Assembly (NCBI GenBank): GCA_034359265.1
Contig: CP136893.1
Coordinates: forward strand, 20,468,001 to 20,532,000
From: Canna indica
Taxonomy: Eukaryota; Streptophyta; Magnoliopsida; Zingiberales; Cannaceae
Reading direction: 5' to 3'
Length of the DNA stretch: 64,000 bases
Below are positions 30,329 through 42,127 of the stretch, in pieces. The notes under the pieces were generated by a model. The model was given only the letters and a program-made list of their open reading frames with translations, ran no database searches and was not told the DNA's origin. A program made the translations under genes and the position numbers. Numbering within the stretch: the stretch's first letter is position 1; each line of letters opens with the position of its first letter.

Positions 30329-31480
30329 ATCTCCCCCTTTTTGATGATGACAAACATGACATGGAATTTTAAGAAACATAATGCATATTTTTTGTGAGTT
30401 TGAGATAAGGCATATATGCTCCCCCTATCAATGTGCATATCATTTTAACTCACCCTAACTATATGCATCATAAAAAAAACAAGTGTGACATAAAAAATGT
30501 GACCTTGCTTTTTCTCCCTCTTTTGACATCCATAAAAAAGGGCAAGAACTTACAGAGCAAGTTTCGAAACAAAATACATATAGTTAATAATTCCATACTA
30601 CATTAGCATGTCAATCACACAATCGAAACAAAATACACCATAGTCAATCATCAAATACAAGTTCATGGGATAAATAACATCAAAACATCAAATGAGACTA
30701 GTCATCCTCCGGTGGTGGTGGAGGTGGTAGATGCGACTGATAGTATCGCCACATCTCATCCACTTGCTGACTGTACTGGTTAACACGTTGACCATACTCG
30801 TCTATAAGCCGGCCATGCTCACCGATCATTATACCATACTCATCCATCTGATGGTCGTACTCGTCTATGCGCGCTATTGTTCATTTGTTCCATTCCACCT
30901 TGTCGATGTGAAACTGGGCAAAGTGATGCTCCAGTTCACTTAGGCGTCCAATGGGAGTGCTGGATGATGAGCTCTTACCAGCATCGTCCTCCTCCAAGCC
31001 TAAGTCATGCTCAATATGCTCCATAGGATCTTCTCGCATTCTTTTGGCGGGCTGATTTTCAAGGATCTTCATGCGGTTGAGAGAGGATGAGTCTATGGGT
31101 TTGGGTATGGGCTCTACTTCATATCTAGACTTATTTACCCCAGCTGCATATATAAAATGTGAATCAGGGAGGCATATGGTAAGGCTTGTTTTTTGGAGGC
31201 ATGAACCTCAGCTATATATCGAAGGATGAGATCAGGAACATCTATGGGTATGTTAGACATGGCAAAGAACAGTACCCTAGAACTCATAGTTGTGACCTCA
31301 TCATAATGACCTGCTCTAGGAAGAATGTTATATGAGATGATGAAGTGCATAATTTTGGCAGTGGTTGAGAGTTTGATGCTTTGGGTGGGGATCATTCCCT
31401 GATAATCCTCAGGACAGATTGCTGATACAACTTCATGAGTAGGAAACTTCTCATGAAAGCGGTGTGTGGATAGTCCTCTA
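30329..31480 (-). pseudogene. SIRE-like 3' internal region with a partial plant-transposon protein frame
   Basis: The minus strand encodes IMHFIISYNILPRAGHYDEV and VLPYASL-type sequence (here ALPYASLIHIL), as in the putative plant transposon protein often annotated downstream of SIRE/gypsy-type pol. A Ser- and Glu-rich stretch (DDAGKSSSSSTPIG) and a Gln/Tyr-rich repeat follow, ending in a proline run (30710-30725 on the plus strand reads as repeated ggtggt). Stops at about 31395 and 30890 break it. The left join with Copia-3 reverse transcriptase lies near 31480, just after EEVYVDQ. Confidence 0.6.
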
Positions 31481-32189
31481 GTTGATCTACGTACACCTCC
31501 TCATCAAGTACTCCATTTAGGAAGGCTGACTTGACGTCCATTTGGTGTATTTTCCAGCACCTTTGAGCAGCTAAGGCGATGATGAGGCGGACGGTGTCTA
31601 GTCTTGCAACAGGAGCAAGAACTTCAAAATAGTCAATCCCGGGTTTTCGTTTGTAACCCTTGACCACTAGACGAGCTTTCAGCCTATCAACCTTTCCGTT
31701 AGACTTGTGTTTTGTCTTATAAACCCACTTAACATCAATGGACTTCTTGCCATCTGGAAGAGGAGTCAACACCCATGTATCGTTCCTTTCGATTGCATAA
31801 ATTTCATCATCCATGGCTTGAATCCATCCTTCATCTTGTGAAGCCTCATGAAATGTTATCGGATCACAATATGCAAAGAGAGCAAAATTAATAATCTCCT
31901 CATCGGATGCATCATCATCTCTGGACAAAACAAAGTCTTGTAAACGAGCAGGTAAGACTCGTTGTCGTTGCGGACGTGAGGATGTTTCAGCTAAAGCAGT
32001 TTGTGTCTCAAGAGTAGTCTGAACCATAGTTGGTTCTAGTTCAGACTGCTCACTAGAACCAACAACAATTGGAATAGGAGATGCTGCAATTGGAACTGGA
32101 GATGCTGCAGTTGGATCTGGAGATGCTGTAGTTGGAACTAGAGATGCTGCAATTGAAACTGGAGTTGCTGCAATTGGAACTTCGTCCAT
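31480..32189 (-). pseudogene. Copia-3 reverse transcriptase, N-terminal part
   Basis: An open frame holds a Pro/Ser/Ala-rich linker of repeated ASPVPTAASP type, then DDEIYAIERNDTWVLTPLPDG, DVKWVYKTKHKSNGKVDRLKARLVVKGY and motif A HQMDVKSAFLNGVLDEEVYVDQ (split here: HQMDVKSAFLNG, then EEVYVDQ) with its aspartate. After VDQ the sequence no longer matches copia pol, so the YVDD motif and RNase H are lost. Integrase lies just upstream. Confidence 0.9.
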
Positions 32190-32281
32190 GATGGAGTGAA
32201 AGTGTTTCTTTTCTTCTGTGCTCCAACTCTATTCAGCTTCCTCATCAAAGGTGACGTCGCGGCTGATAATCACCTTCTTTG

Positions 32282-32895
32282 TCATTGGATTAACTGATCA
32301 AGACCTTTAGTTGGACACCAATTCAGCAAGTACACAGCACAAGCAACCGCCTCCGCCCAAAATTTCTTAGGCAAATGTTTTGCACGCAACATGGTACGAA
32401 CCATATCAATAATAGTGCAGTTCTTTCTCTCTGCAACTCCATTTTGCTGAGGTGTGTACCTTGTTGTAAGTTGATGCTTGATGCCACTCTGCTTGAAGAA
32501 ATCATCCCCCACCAAATATACCGTACCACAATCGATTCGGAGGATCTAGATTTGATGTCCGCTTACCATATCCATATAGGCCTTGAACTCCTTGAAGGCC
32601 TCCATTGTATCTGATTTCTGCTTCAAGAAATAGACCCACATTTTTCTGCTATAATCATCAATAAAGATAATAAATACTTATACCCTCGATTCGACTATTC
32701 ACCGAGAGGTCCGCAAAGATCGAAGTGCTCCAACTCCAACGGCTTCTTGGCTCGCCATGACTGACTTGAAGGGAAAGATTCTCTATTCGTCTTTCCCATC
32801 ACACACGACTCACATAGCTTCTTTGGAGGGACAATCTCGGGCAGTCCACGCATCATCTTCTTGCGTGATAACAAATTCAAGCTATCAAAATTCAC
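32282..32895 (-). pseudogene. Copia-3 integrase (broken)
   Basis: The pre-integrase block reads NFDSLNLLSRKKMMRGLP and CESCVMGK (32695-32895). A degraded core follows with DFFKQSGIKHQLT and TPQQNGVAERKN (32282-32515), then FWAEAVACAVYLLN. At least one frameshift near 32530-32690 removes part of the catalytic core. Confidence 0.88.
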
Positions 32896-33090
32896 ATGGT
32901 CGAACCTTTTATGTCATAGCCATGAGGAGTCTTGCACCGAAGCACTGAGACACAAGGTTGCATGCTTAATATACAAAGGGAAAAGACGATTGCGGGTCAT
33001 TTTTACCTTTGCAATCAAGCATCGTTTGTTGTCTCGAATCATACAAAGCCCTTCCTTGATCTCCATGTGATAGCCACGCTCGAACCGTTG

Positions 33091-33399
33091 TCACATGCTT
33101 AAAAGATTCTCTTGAAGGCCGGGAACATAATACACGTCAAAAATGCATTGATCCGACCCATCATTCTCCTTGATGCTGATTGTTCCCTTCCCCATGATAG
33201 GAACCTTTGAGTTGTTCCCAAATTTCACCTCCGAACGGAAGCTACTATCAAGCTTCAAGAATAACTCCTTCACACCACACATGTGGTTACTACAACTTGT
33301 GTCTAAGTACCAACCATTCTTTTAATTCTCCATAGCTACATTAAATGTGAACAACAAGGCTTTATCAGCCTCGTCTCCGCTATCACCGGAACTTGCAAG
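33091..33399 (-). pseudogene. Copia-3 protease, downstream of the solo LTR
   Basis: The minus strand reads LASSGDSGDEADKALLF, a stop, then WYLDTSCSNHMCGVK with the catalytic aspartate, and KGTISIKENDGSDQ, VYYVPGLQENLLSM. It joins in frame with the zinc-knuckle end at 40395 when the insertion 33405-40389 and one CTTGG are removed. Confidence 0.88.
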
Positions 33400-33404
33400 C
33401 TTGG

Positions 33405-34320
33405 TGTAATATCCTAGATATTTTAATTATATTCTTTTCCTTATTGGTTGTGTTTGCCAGCCTAGCGGATTAGTTCGAAGTCGAGCCGAGTCGACTCATG
33501 GTCCGGTGCGAGTTTGCGAACTCGGGTAAGTAAGAATATGAGTTATGTAATTTTGCTTGTGTAGATTAATTTATTTAATTTTTATGTTGTGTATGCATGA
33601 TTATTTAATTATGTTGCATGTGGGTGTGCATGTATTGGATGGTTATGTGGATAATAGGATTAATTAAATTAATTTAAGTTAGCGGATTCGGCTTTGGCTT
33701 GAGGCGGATGCGGGTTGGATAAAGGGTTTAGAGGGGTTAGGATTGAGGAGGGAGTATAAAACCCCCTCCCCTTGGCTTGTGGCTCCCTCTTGGAGCCGCA
33801 CAAGCCATTGAGGGAAGAGAGGAGCCGCAAGTCGCAGGAGCCGCCAACCGCCGCCCCCTTCCTCTCTCTTGTAGCCCCAAGCCAAGCCGATTAGCCACCA
33901 AGCCTTCCCCTCTTCTTCCTCTTCTTCCTTTCCTTTAGAGCCGAGCCAAGAGGAGCCGACTTGAAGCCGCCAACCCCTCTCTCTTCCTCTCTCCCTCTCT
34001 TCAAGCCGGTGGCTTGGAGTGAGCCCCCCCCCCTCCCTCCTTCTTCTTTCTTTGAATTGAACCGTCGATTCTTAAAGCCGATTCGAGGGCCATTGTCTGG
34101 GGTTTCTCCTCTCATCATCCTTCCTATTCTGGTGAGTGGTTTTACCCTCCTTCTTTTCGGGTTTCTTCGGATTCTTGAAGCCGATCTTGAAGGCTTGGAT
34201 GTTCTTGAAAGTTTTTCGTTGATCTCACAAGTTTTCATGGTTCTTTTTTATTGCCGTGTTTGAGGAGACCCTAAACCCTTCCCTATGGGGTTCGGAAGCC
34301 CTAGGATGACCCTAGGGGTG
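33405..34320 (+). repeat. Solo LTR, left part
   Basis: It starts TGTAATATCC after CTTGG (33400-33404). The matching right part (40009-40389) ends ...GGGGCGTGACA followed by CTTGG (40390-40394). No second LTR or internal region belongs to it, so it is a solo LTR of roughly 1.3 kb. The leader from 33775 is rich in pyrimidines and gccgc motifs. The break point at 34320 is approximate. Confidence 0.85.
33755..33761 (+). promoter_or_regulatory. TATA box in the solo LTR
   Basis: TATAAAA lies in ggagTATAAAAccccctcc, about 20-30 bp ahead of a GC-rich leader, as expected for an LTR promoter. Confidence 0.55.
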
Positions 34321-35067
34321 CTCGGCTAAGGGTGGAGCAAGGGTGCCCTCAAGGTGTTCGATGAAATGCCCAAGTGAGAGATTTTGGTCAGAGACCTGGT
34401 GCTCAAGGTCTTTGAACCTCAGTACACCATCCGAGTCCAATCTGAAACCGTTCTCTGCATCACCGCTTTGCACCAGGTCCTTGGTCAGTGCACAAAAGGC
34501 ATCCTCCCCCTGCGCGGCACGCAGCATGTCCACCAGCGTGGACTATACCCGCAGGTGTGCCATCAGGGCACCTGAAGCTGACACTGATAAGGTTGCACCC
34601 CCATCTAGACACAAAGCCAACTCTCGAGCTAGAGGCCTCCGCTTAACTTCCAAATGAGCTACACTGCCCATGGACTTTCTGCTCAGAGCATCTGCTACCA
34701 CATTCGCTTTCCCCGGATGATACAGAATGGTGCAATCATAATCCTTTAGGAGCTCCAGCCACCTCCTATGCCTGAGGTTCAGCTTCTTTTGGGTAAGCAA
34801 GTACTGAAGGCTCTTGTGATCTGTGTAGATCTCACAAGTCTCCCCGTACAGGTAGTGCCGCCAAAGCTTTAGTGCAAAGATCATTGCCGCTAGCTCTAGG
34901 TCGTGCGTCAGATAGTTCTTCTCATGAACTTTCAGCTGGCGAGACACATAAGCGATGACAGTGCCATACTGCATCAGGACGCAGCCCAGGCCAACCCGAC
35001 AGGCATCATAGAAGACTACAAACCCTCCTGAACCGGAAGGTACATCCAACACGGGTGCAGATGTCAA
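34321..35067 (-). pseudogene. Gypsy RNase H and start of integrase zinc finger
   Basis: RNase H reads [56 protein letters not shown] and [13 protein letters not shown] (35067 to about 34660). The linker then leads to FRLDSDGVLRFKD (34312-34533), the beginning of the H2C2 zinc-finger region. A frameshift near 34545 separates them. Integrase core is absent. Confidence 0.9.
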
Positions 35068-35248
35068 ACATGCCTTGAGCTTCTGAAAGCTCGCCTCACA
35101 TTTGTAGAGAAACGAACCTGACCTTCTTCTGGGTCAACCGAGTCAAAGGGACTACAATTCTAGAGAAATTCTCCACAAACTTCCGGTAATACCCGGCCAA
35201 ACTAAGAAAACTGCGGCACTCAGTCACACTAGTCGGCCGTTTCCAGCT

Positions 35249-36211
35249 CTACACCACTCCAATCATGGCAGGATCTACCATTATCCCTTCCTTGGACACT
35301 ACATGGCCCAAGAACCCTACACTTTCCAACCAAAATTCACACTGAAAATTTTGCAACAATCGGTGCTCTCTGAGGGTTTCTAGGACCATTCTCAGGTTCT
35401 TAGAGTGCTCTTCCTCACTCTTGGAGTAAACCAGAATGTCGTCAATGAAGACGATCACAAAGCTATCCAGGTACTCCTTAAATACCCTGTTCATTAGGTC
35501 CATGAAGGCAGTAGGTACATTGGTTAGGCCAAAAGACATCACTAGGAACTCATAGTGACTGTAGCGAGTCCTAAAGGCCGTCTTCGGCACATTGCAGTCC
35601 CGGATTCTCAACTGATGGTATTCGGACCTCAGATATATCTTTGAAAACCATTGAGCCCCCAGCAGCTGATCAAACAGATCGTCTATCCTCGACAGTGGGT
35701 AGCGATTCTTAACAATCACCTTGTTGAGCTGCCTACAGTCAATGCACATGCGCATCGACCCATTCTTCTTCTTCACGAAGAGAACCGGGGCACCCCAGGG
35801 TGACACACTCGGCCGGATAAACCCCAGGTCTAGCATTTCCTGCAATTGCACCTTTAACTCCTTGAGTTTAGCTAGTGCCATCCTATAAGGTGGAATGGAA
35901 ATTGGTTTCACCCCGGGCTGCAGGTCAATGCAAAAATCGACTTCCCTTTTGGGCGACAACCCCGACAATTCCTCGGGAAACACATCAAGGAATTCACAGA
36001 CCACTGGGGTTCTGCTGAGATCCCTTGCTTCACCCCTTTCCTCCTTGGCCATAGATACAAAGGCCAGGAAAGATTGGCAGCCGCCCCGAAGCAACTTACG
36101 AGCCTTTAGGGCTGAGATAACCCCTATCGGTTTGCAACCTCCCTCCCTTTGGATGGTGAACTGCGGCAGCCCAGGCTTATTAAACATCACTGCTTTGGCC
36201 CTACAGTCCAA
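35249..36211 (-). pseudogene. Gypsy reverse transcriptase with altered motif A
   Basis: A 320-codon frame covers the protease-RT linker ([20 protein letters not shown]) and the polymerase: [54 protein letters not shown]. Motif A reads [13 protein letters not shown]; the family has KIDLRSGYHQ, so the catalytic aspartate is tyrosine (TAT) here. [11 protein letters not shown] is intact. The frame ends near 35249 and the next part is shifted. Confidence 0.92.
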
Positions 36212-36291
36212 TATTGTAAAGTGCTCTGCTAGTCAGTCCATGCCAAGGATGATATCAAGCTCAAGAGTGGGTAGGAGTGTCAAATCCGCAC

Positions 36292-36780
36292 TCAACACAT
36301 GGCCGCAGATGAGCACTTGCTCATAGGCGTTGATAGCATCAATGGCCCGTCGAGCATAGAGGGTGCCACTGGCAACTCCGCAGCAAATTTGGCAGATACA
36401 AACGAGTGCGTGACACCCAGATCAAATAGAACATAAGCAGCGGATGAACATACTAGAATAGTATATGTTACCACTGCCTTAGACGTCTCTGCCCCATCAC
36501 GGTTCTTAGCAAACACCCTGGCAGACGGTCTCTCTGAAAGACTCGCTTGCGGCCCCCTTCGAATGCCACAGTCGACCCACAGATCCCTGCGACCGAAATT
36601 TTCTCTTGGCCGACCAGTCATTCCTCTTGAACGGCACCAAGGCTTCCTCCCGAAGGGCCTCATCCACCACCCATGCAAGAGTGGAATCCTCGGTGTAGTG
36701 GATGAGCCTACCTATCTAAGGCCTAAATCCCCCAATAAACCTCTTAACCCTAGTAGTCTCAGATGCCACTGAGGTCTGAT
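36292..36780 (-). pseudogene. Gypsy gag C terminus and protease
   Basis: The gag end reads RFIGGFRP, a stop, then LAWVVDEALREEAL (near 36640-36740), as in gypsy gag. The protease region has AYVLFDLGVTHSFVSAKFA; the usual motif is LFDSGATHSF, so Ser-Gly-Ala has become Leu-Gly-Val. The zinc knuckle was not found. From 36780 to 37600 little coding sequence can be recognised. Confidence 0.8.
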
Positions 36781-37600
36781 GATATTTGGAAAGCTGGTGA
36801 AATTCCATCTCATGCTCTGACACTGACATGCTACCAGACCTGCGTAGCATCTTATGGTCCCGTGCTCGCTTATCATGAACACTCATTAGTACATGACATG
36901 CTCATGAATGCCAAAATCACTCGCCCCATGCCGGCCCCACAGAAAATAATACATTCATAGGACCCAAACCAGCCCAAACCCAGCAATCATACAAGTCAGT
37001 CGCTAGAATCTATCTAGCGAGCCTTCTACCCGAGCCCTCTCTGGTTGGGTATGGCCCACCCAACCAAATCCACTCGGGTCTAAAGTTAGTGTGACGCCCC
37101 TTGGGTCTAACGTCAGCGTGGCTCACTCACACAGTATCAAGACCCAAAATCCACTCGCCGAGTCGATACCAACTTGCCAAGTCGGTACGCTTCTCGGCTC
37201 GGCCATCGCTCATCCACAAGCACAACCACAATCAATATCCATGCACAGAACGCACAAGTACATAAAGAATATTTTCTACTGACAACCGGGGTACGCATCT
37301 ACGCGCCCCAACTCAATCCTATCTTGGGTCTAACCTCTTGGCTCTATGTTTCATCACCCAATTTATTGCCACTGCCACTCAGTGCAGCATTGGGAGCTTC
37401 CATTACACTATCACAGAAAAGAAATTTTCCTGTCACATATAAATTTTCAACATAAGCTTTTAAAAGTTACTAATCGCATGGTGCGCTGAGTGCAGGAGTG
37501 GTTGCCCAATCTCGTAGCATAACTATATTGTATGTCGGCACGCTAGCATATGCCTCATACGGTACCCAATACTGAGTCATAGACAAGACCTAACCTAGTG

Positions 37601-37615
37601 CTCTCATACCAACTT
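37601..37615 (-). other. Gypsy primer-binding site
   Basis: On the minus strand TTGGTATGAGAGC follows the LTR after a 3-nt spacer. It resembles the methionine tRNA site (TGGTATCAGAGC) with one change. Confidence 0.75.
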
Positions 37616-40008
37616 TGTCACACCCCAACTGGGGGTAGTGTGACCGGCCAGGGCCTACGTCCTGCCCTGTAGCCTACCATCCACACTAATTTCAAGAAAA
37701 CCAATACATATCGACTGAAAGAAAACTCAACATACTTTATAAAAGTTTGCAAGTCACAATATATAAGTTTTTCAAAACAAATAGAAACATCAACATCAAA
37801 ACCGAATAGTCAAATATCAAGTTTTACAATTCTTTTCAATTACAACCGTCAGTGCAGAAATAAAACCAACATAACTAAGCACTAGCCTAAGACTCATGGA
37901 AGCCGCTACGAGATATGGCACCGCCTCCGCCCTCCAACTGCACCATGTCGATACCAAGCTACTGCTCATGCTCTGTAGAAATAGAAATAAACTGTGAGTC
38001 CACTTGGGACTCAGTGAGCGGCTCAAATGAACCTCCATATAAGCCTCGGTCATGCATATATATCATATAAGGCAATAAAGGAATGTACAAGGATGTAAAA
38101 TTTATTTCCAATGCGACTACAGACCCTCAACGGATCCATCAATATCAACTGTACATGATAACCTGCTACCTCGGCTTATTATGCCTTCGGCATCCGGCCC
38201 TCGGGCCTTCTCATCGAATCATATCCCGGCTACCGCCGTCCCTACCATATCAGGTAGTATCATACTGGCCATCGGCCACATCATCTCAAGATGCAAGCAA
38301 ACAATCCCGGGCCGTCGACTAGGATGGTCCACTAGTCTTCGGACACCGTCTAGGGTAAGAATAGCTAGTCCCACCCAACTAGGGTCTGGCACCTAGTGGG
38401 CCCGCTGGCGCACCTCTAGATCCAACTGGTCAAGCTGGGCATTGGTCATCTCTGACCTCCTCGCCCCTCAGCGGACCATCTCAAGCACATTACACAATAA
38501 ATATCCTAGGGTTTCCATATATACACACATCGGGCCTTTGCTCGTATCTGGCCTATGTCCGGCTACCGGGTCAACAGTTTATTCCACCCTTTCAATATAT
38601 ATGCACGTACGAGCTCTAAGTTTCCAAAAGTATACAAGCAGACATAGAAGTGTTATCGTCTCATAACTAAGTTTCCATAAATGTGCTAAGATCGTCTAGT
38701 GATGCCTTACATGTTACCTATCCTCCTACACTGTCTTAGGTGAGAATTTCCATGAAACGACCTTGGAATACCATTCGAGGACATTTAGGGCAGCATGTAT
38801 AATCCAAAGAAAAATGTGCAAACATTGTAACATTCATCATATATGACCATAATGTTTATACATAACAATTCTTATACCACCTTAGGAATATTAGCACAAT
38901 AAGGAGCAGCTATCTAGCATGGCAAGGTAGGTAATGAATTTAAATAACATGTATGAAATACAAAACATGGTAACAATGTCAACATCCAAAATTTAAGGAT
39001 CTAATGCTAAGTATGGTTACAAAACTAGCATTTCTACAATTCAAAATCAATTAAGCTACTTGCTAAGTTTGGTGTTCTTCCTAAGTATTGTCATATCTTT
39101 ATGTGTGATCCTTAAAATCACGAAATTTCCATCTAAAGCAAGTCTCTCCTCGTCTCCCTAACCTTGGCCAAACCATGAGCAAGGAGGACCTTGCTCGGCC
39201 AAGGTCCTTGGGGTAGGAAAAGAGGGAGGAGACTCTAGCTATACATTTACCTCTTCAATTCCGCATACAATTTAAATACCAATGAACTACTTAATCTTCC
39301 CCTCACCCTTGGCCGAACCCTCTTCATGAGTTGTAGGGTTCATTCGGCCACTTCAAGGGACTTTAGAGAGGGCACACTTCATAACACGCGAGATGTTCAA
39401 AGGAACTACATCAAAACAGTGATATAAGGTCATCTAAGGGTCTTCTTGCCGTCAAGGGAATCAGGGAAATTTTTGGCATGACCTTCCCCCTTTTGGCATG
39501 GCCTCCCCCAAACCTTTTAAACATTAATCACTCACCTAGATCGCTAAGAAACAAGGATCAGGTGACGACGACTTGAGATTTTCCGGAGACGACGCGAGTT
39601 TCGGATCGATCCAAGCCCCCAATCCTCCTCCTTGCTCCTTCTCCTCTTGTCCCTTGCGGCCTTGTGCGACTCAATGGGTGAGTCGCACGGCTGCCATAAG
39701 GGGGATTTTATCCCCTCAACCATCTTTCCAAAGATGGCCTCAAGGCTCACTTAAGTCATACCTAGAACTTGACCTAAACCCAAACTCGACTTGGGTTCCA
39801 ACTCAAACCATAACATGACTCGAGTTAACTGAATTTAAGGTATGATTTTGTAAAAGGAAAGTTAATTATCCAAATAGAATTCATGATCCATTAGCCGAGT
39901 CATATCTTTTCACTCGAGGCGATCCTGAGGCTCGACTCGACTACCCTCGGGTTCGACGCACTGCACCAAAACAGATTTTTATATTAGGAAACTTTTTCGG
40001 GTCTTACA
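37616..40008 (-). repeat. Gypsy 5' LTR (2.4 kb)
   Basis: On the minus strand it starts TGTAAGACCCGAAAAAG and ends TTGGGGTGTGACA. TG...CA ends and the adjoining primer-binding site define it. No other copy lies in the window, since the 3' side of the element is lost. Short open frames inside it are not conserved genes. Confidence 0.82.
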
Positions 40009-40389
40009 AGCACTTGATGCGGCTGGAGGGCAGAAGAGCCACATGATCTCATAGCAGTCCTAGTTAGGAGTCGTAGTCGAGTCTGTAGTAGTTTGTCATG
40101 CACTTATATTTTGGTATTTTGGAGTTGTAGTCCCATGGGGACATTCATGTTTTTATTCAGATTTTATTTAAATATCAGTACTGATACTCTTTGATTCATT
40201 TTATTCCGCATTCGAGCTTTTGACAAAAAACTATATTGTTTAATGAAATCTGTCTCTGTTTCTCTTTATAAATAAAACTGTTGTTTCTTTCCGCAATCTT
40301 TTGTGAGTTGGCATCTCCATGAGTTAGGTTGCGGGGTATAGGCACGTATAACCTGGCCGGTCACGTGACCCTGAGTTTGGGGCGTGACA
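40009..40389 (+). repeat. Solo LTR, right part
   Basis: It continues 33405-34320 beyond the gypsy insertion and ends GGGGCGTGACA, followed by the CTTGG duplication at 40390-40394. Confidence 0.82.
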
Positions 40390-40394
40390 CTTGG

Positions 40395-41202
40395 TTTGTA
40401 CATTTGAACCTTCGACTTTTTTATTGCAGCATTCAAACTTGTAATGCCCAAACTTCTTACACTTGTAACATTGAATTCATGACTTGTCCTTTCGTTCTCT
40501 TGAACTCTTCTCTTGCCGCCATTTCTCCCTTTTCCGAGTAGAAGAATCCTTCTTCTCGTCTTGTAACACCAACTGGCCCCGTACAGCTTCCTCCACAATT
40601 TTTGTCTTCTCCATGAGTCATCAAATCCTCAACCGACGTGGTGGAGAGATTTCGAGACTCCTCAATAGACATCACGAAGTACTCGAACTGTATCGTTAAT
40701 GTCCAAAGAACCTTCTTAACGATCTGTTGGTCAGTGATAGTCTCATCGTTGGCCTTCATTTGATTGACAAATGCCAATATCCGCGAGAAATAATCAGAAA
40801 TGGACTCGGACTTCTCCATTTGAAGAAGCTCAAATTATCGTCGAAGAGTTTGTAGATGAACCTTCTGGACCTCACAATGCATTTGTATGCCTTGATAAGA
40901 TAATCTCACGCCTCCTTCACCGTCTTCGCATTTGCCAACTTCCCAAAAATAGAAGAGTCCACCGCTTAAAAGATGTAAAATAGTGCCTTACGATATTTCT
41001 TGCGGACATCCTTCAACATCTTATGTTCTTTCGGTGTTAAATCCGCCAGTGTCTCTAGCTCCTCGAACCCATCTTCGATGATCTTGGTTAGCTCCTGGAA
41101 ACCGAATAGCACCTCCATCTGGATCTTCCAATGCTCAAAAATCTTCCCGTCAAACCTCGGGATTTGACGTTGGACAGATCCGGCACCAAACCTAGAAGCC
41201 AT
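40395..41202 (-). pseudogene. Copia-3 gag
   Basis: The likely ATG is at 41202 (MASRFGAGSVQRQIPRFDG). The gag domain then shows HWKIQMEVLFGFQEL and KKYRKALFYIF, a stop near 40966, and ESISDYFSRILAFVNQMK, ITDQQIVKKVLWTL in the next part. The zinc knuckle near 40430-40475 is CYKCKKFGHYKFEC (C-x2-C-x4-H-x4-C). Frameshifts near 40600 break the frame. Confidence 0.88.
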
Positions 41203-41255
41203 TGATCTCAAAACCTTCGAAAGAGCCTAAACCATCTCTTAATAGTGGCAACAAA

Positions 41256-41271
41256 TGGCTCTGATACCAAA
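41256..41271 (-). other. Copia-3 primer-binding site
   Basis: On the minus strand TTGGTATCAGAGCC follows the LTR, a good match to the initiator methionine tRNA site. Confidence 0.9.
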
Positions 41272-41602
41272 TGTTGGAAAAGAGAAGTTACAACTGGGTG
41301 GAGCATTCTTAAGGAGAGTTACAACTGAGGAAGGAACAAGAAAAAAAGATTGTGTGGACTTCTCCAAATCTCTACTTCTTATTGCTTATCCATGCATTGA
41401 AATACATTATATTTAAAGACTTAAAAACAATCGTTACATAATCACTATAATGCAATATTAAACTACCATTAAAACATGAGTTACATTATCAACTTAAATG
41501 AGAAATATAATGCCAACATAATGGGCCACCATTAGAGCTAATTATTTTATACTAAAGACGCTTAAAAGCTTGGTTTACTAATAGTCTTTTCATCTTCCAA
41601 CA
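41272..41602 (-). repeat. Copia-3 5' LTR
   Basis: This 331-bp LTR reads TGTTGGAAGATG...CTTTTCCAACA on the minus strand, followed by CATTA. Confidence 0.93.
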
Positions 41603-41607
41603 CATTA

Positions 41608-42127
41608 TTATAATATTAAAATATCAAAAATCTGAGATTTAAAATGAAAAAGGAAAGATAAAATTATAATATAAGTTATGGAATTCAATCCTTGCACAAG
41701 ATTCTTTTCGCACTAGGTCGATTGTAATTGGCCCGACACGATAGTGGATGGGCCGGACCTAGCTAGAAGGACTAATTAGATAATGTTAGAGCCTTTTTGT
41801 TTGTTGGGTGATTGTTACACCCCATCTAGGATTATTCCCAAATGGATGGTGTCACCTAGGAATCGCGTAACGAGAAATCCAATAAATTACAACATAGACT
41901 TAAAATTTCTTCACAATAGAATACTGCAATAATATTTTACACAATAATAAAATATTCATATGGGAAAACATATACAACACTATGGGAATCGACGCCAGAG
42001 AACGTCTCATTTATTCTATCTAACTAGATTTCCCTAGCTACAAACACGTATTTGCGGATCTGAGGAAAAATAAGAGAAAAATCAGCGAAAGACTAGGTAG
42101 GATTCAATGTAAATATGACAAACACCA
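41608..42127. other. Unassigned stretch with a possible gypsy LTR start
   Basis: TGTTACACCCCATCTAGG at about 41813 resembles the first bases of some gypsy LTRs (TGT-A-CGCCCC type). No end or second copy was found. The rest is AT-rich without motifs. Confidence 0.3.

Larger units (their letters stand above)
34321..40008 (-). mobile_element. Gypsy element, truncated at its 3' side, inserted in the solo LTR
   Basis: In minus-strand order: 5' LTR (37616-40008), primer-binding site, end of gag, protease, reverse transcriptase, RNase H and the very start of integrase. It stops near 34320; the rest of integrase and the 3' LTR are missing. It lies inside the solo LTR 33405-40389. The protein order PR-RT-RH-IN marks it as Ty3/gypsy. 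Confidence 0.9.
28569..41602 (-). mobile_element. Copia-3: copia retrotransposon with three levels of nested insertion
   Basis: The outer LTRs (28569-28890 and 41272-41602) and the 5-bp duplication CATTA (28564-28568, 41603-41607) mark the ends. In minus-strand order it holds LTR, primer-binding site, gag, protease, integrase and the first part of reverse transcriptase. A SIRE-like fragment (28891-about 31480) replaces the rest of pol, the polypurine tract and the first bases of the 3' LTR. A solo LTR with an inserted gypsy element splits gag from protease. Confidence 0.93.

Noticed and set aside
33891..34263. Open frames on both strands in the solo LTR
   Set aside because: They lie in a pyrimidine-rich LTR leader where both strands stay open by composition; no domains.
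37616..40008. Several 60-80 codon frames in the gypsy LTR
   Set aside because: Short, unconserved and inside a defined LTR.
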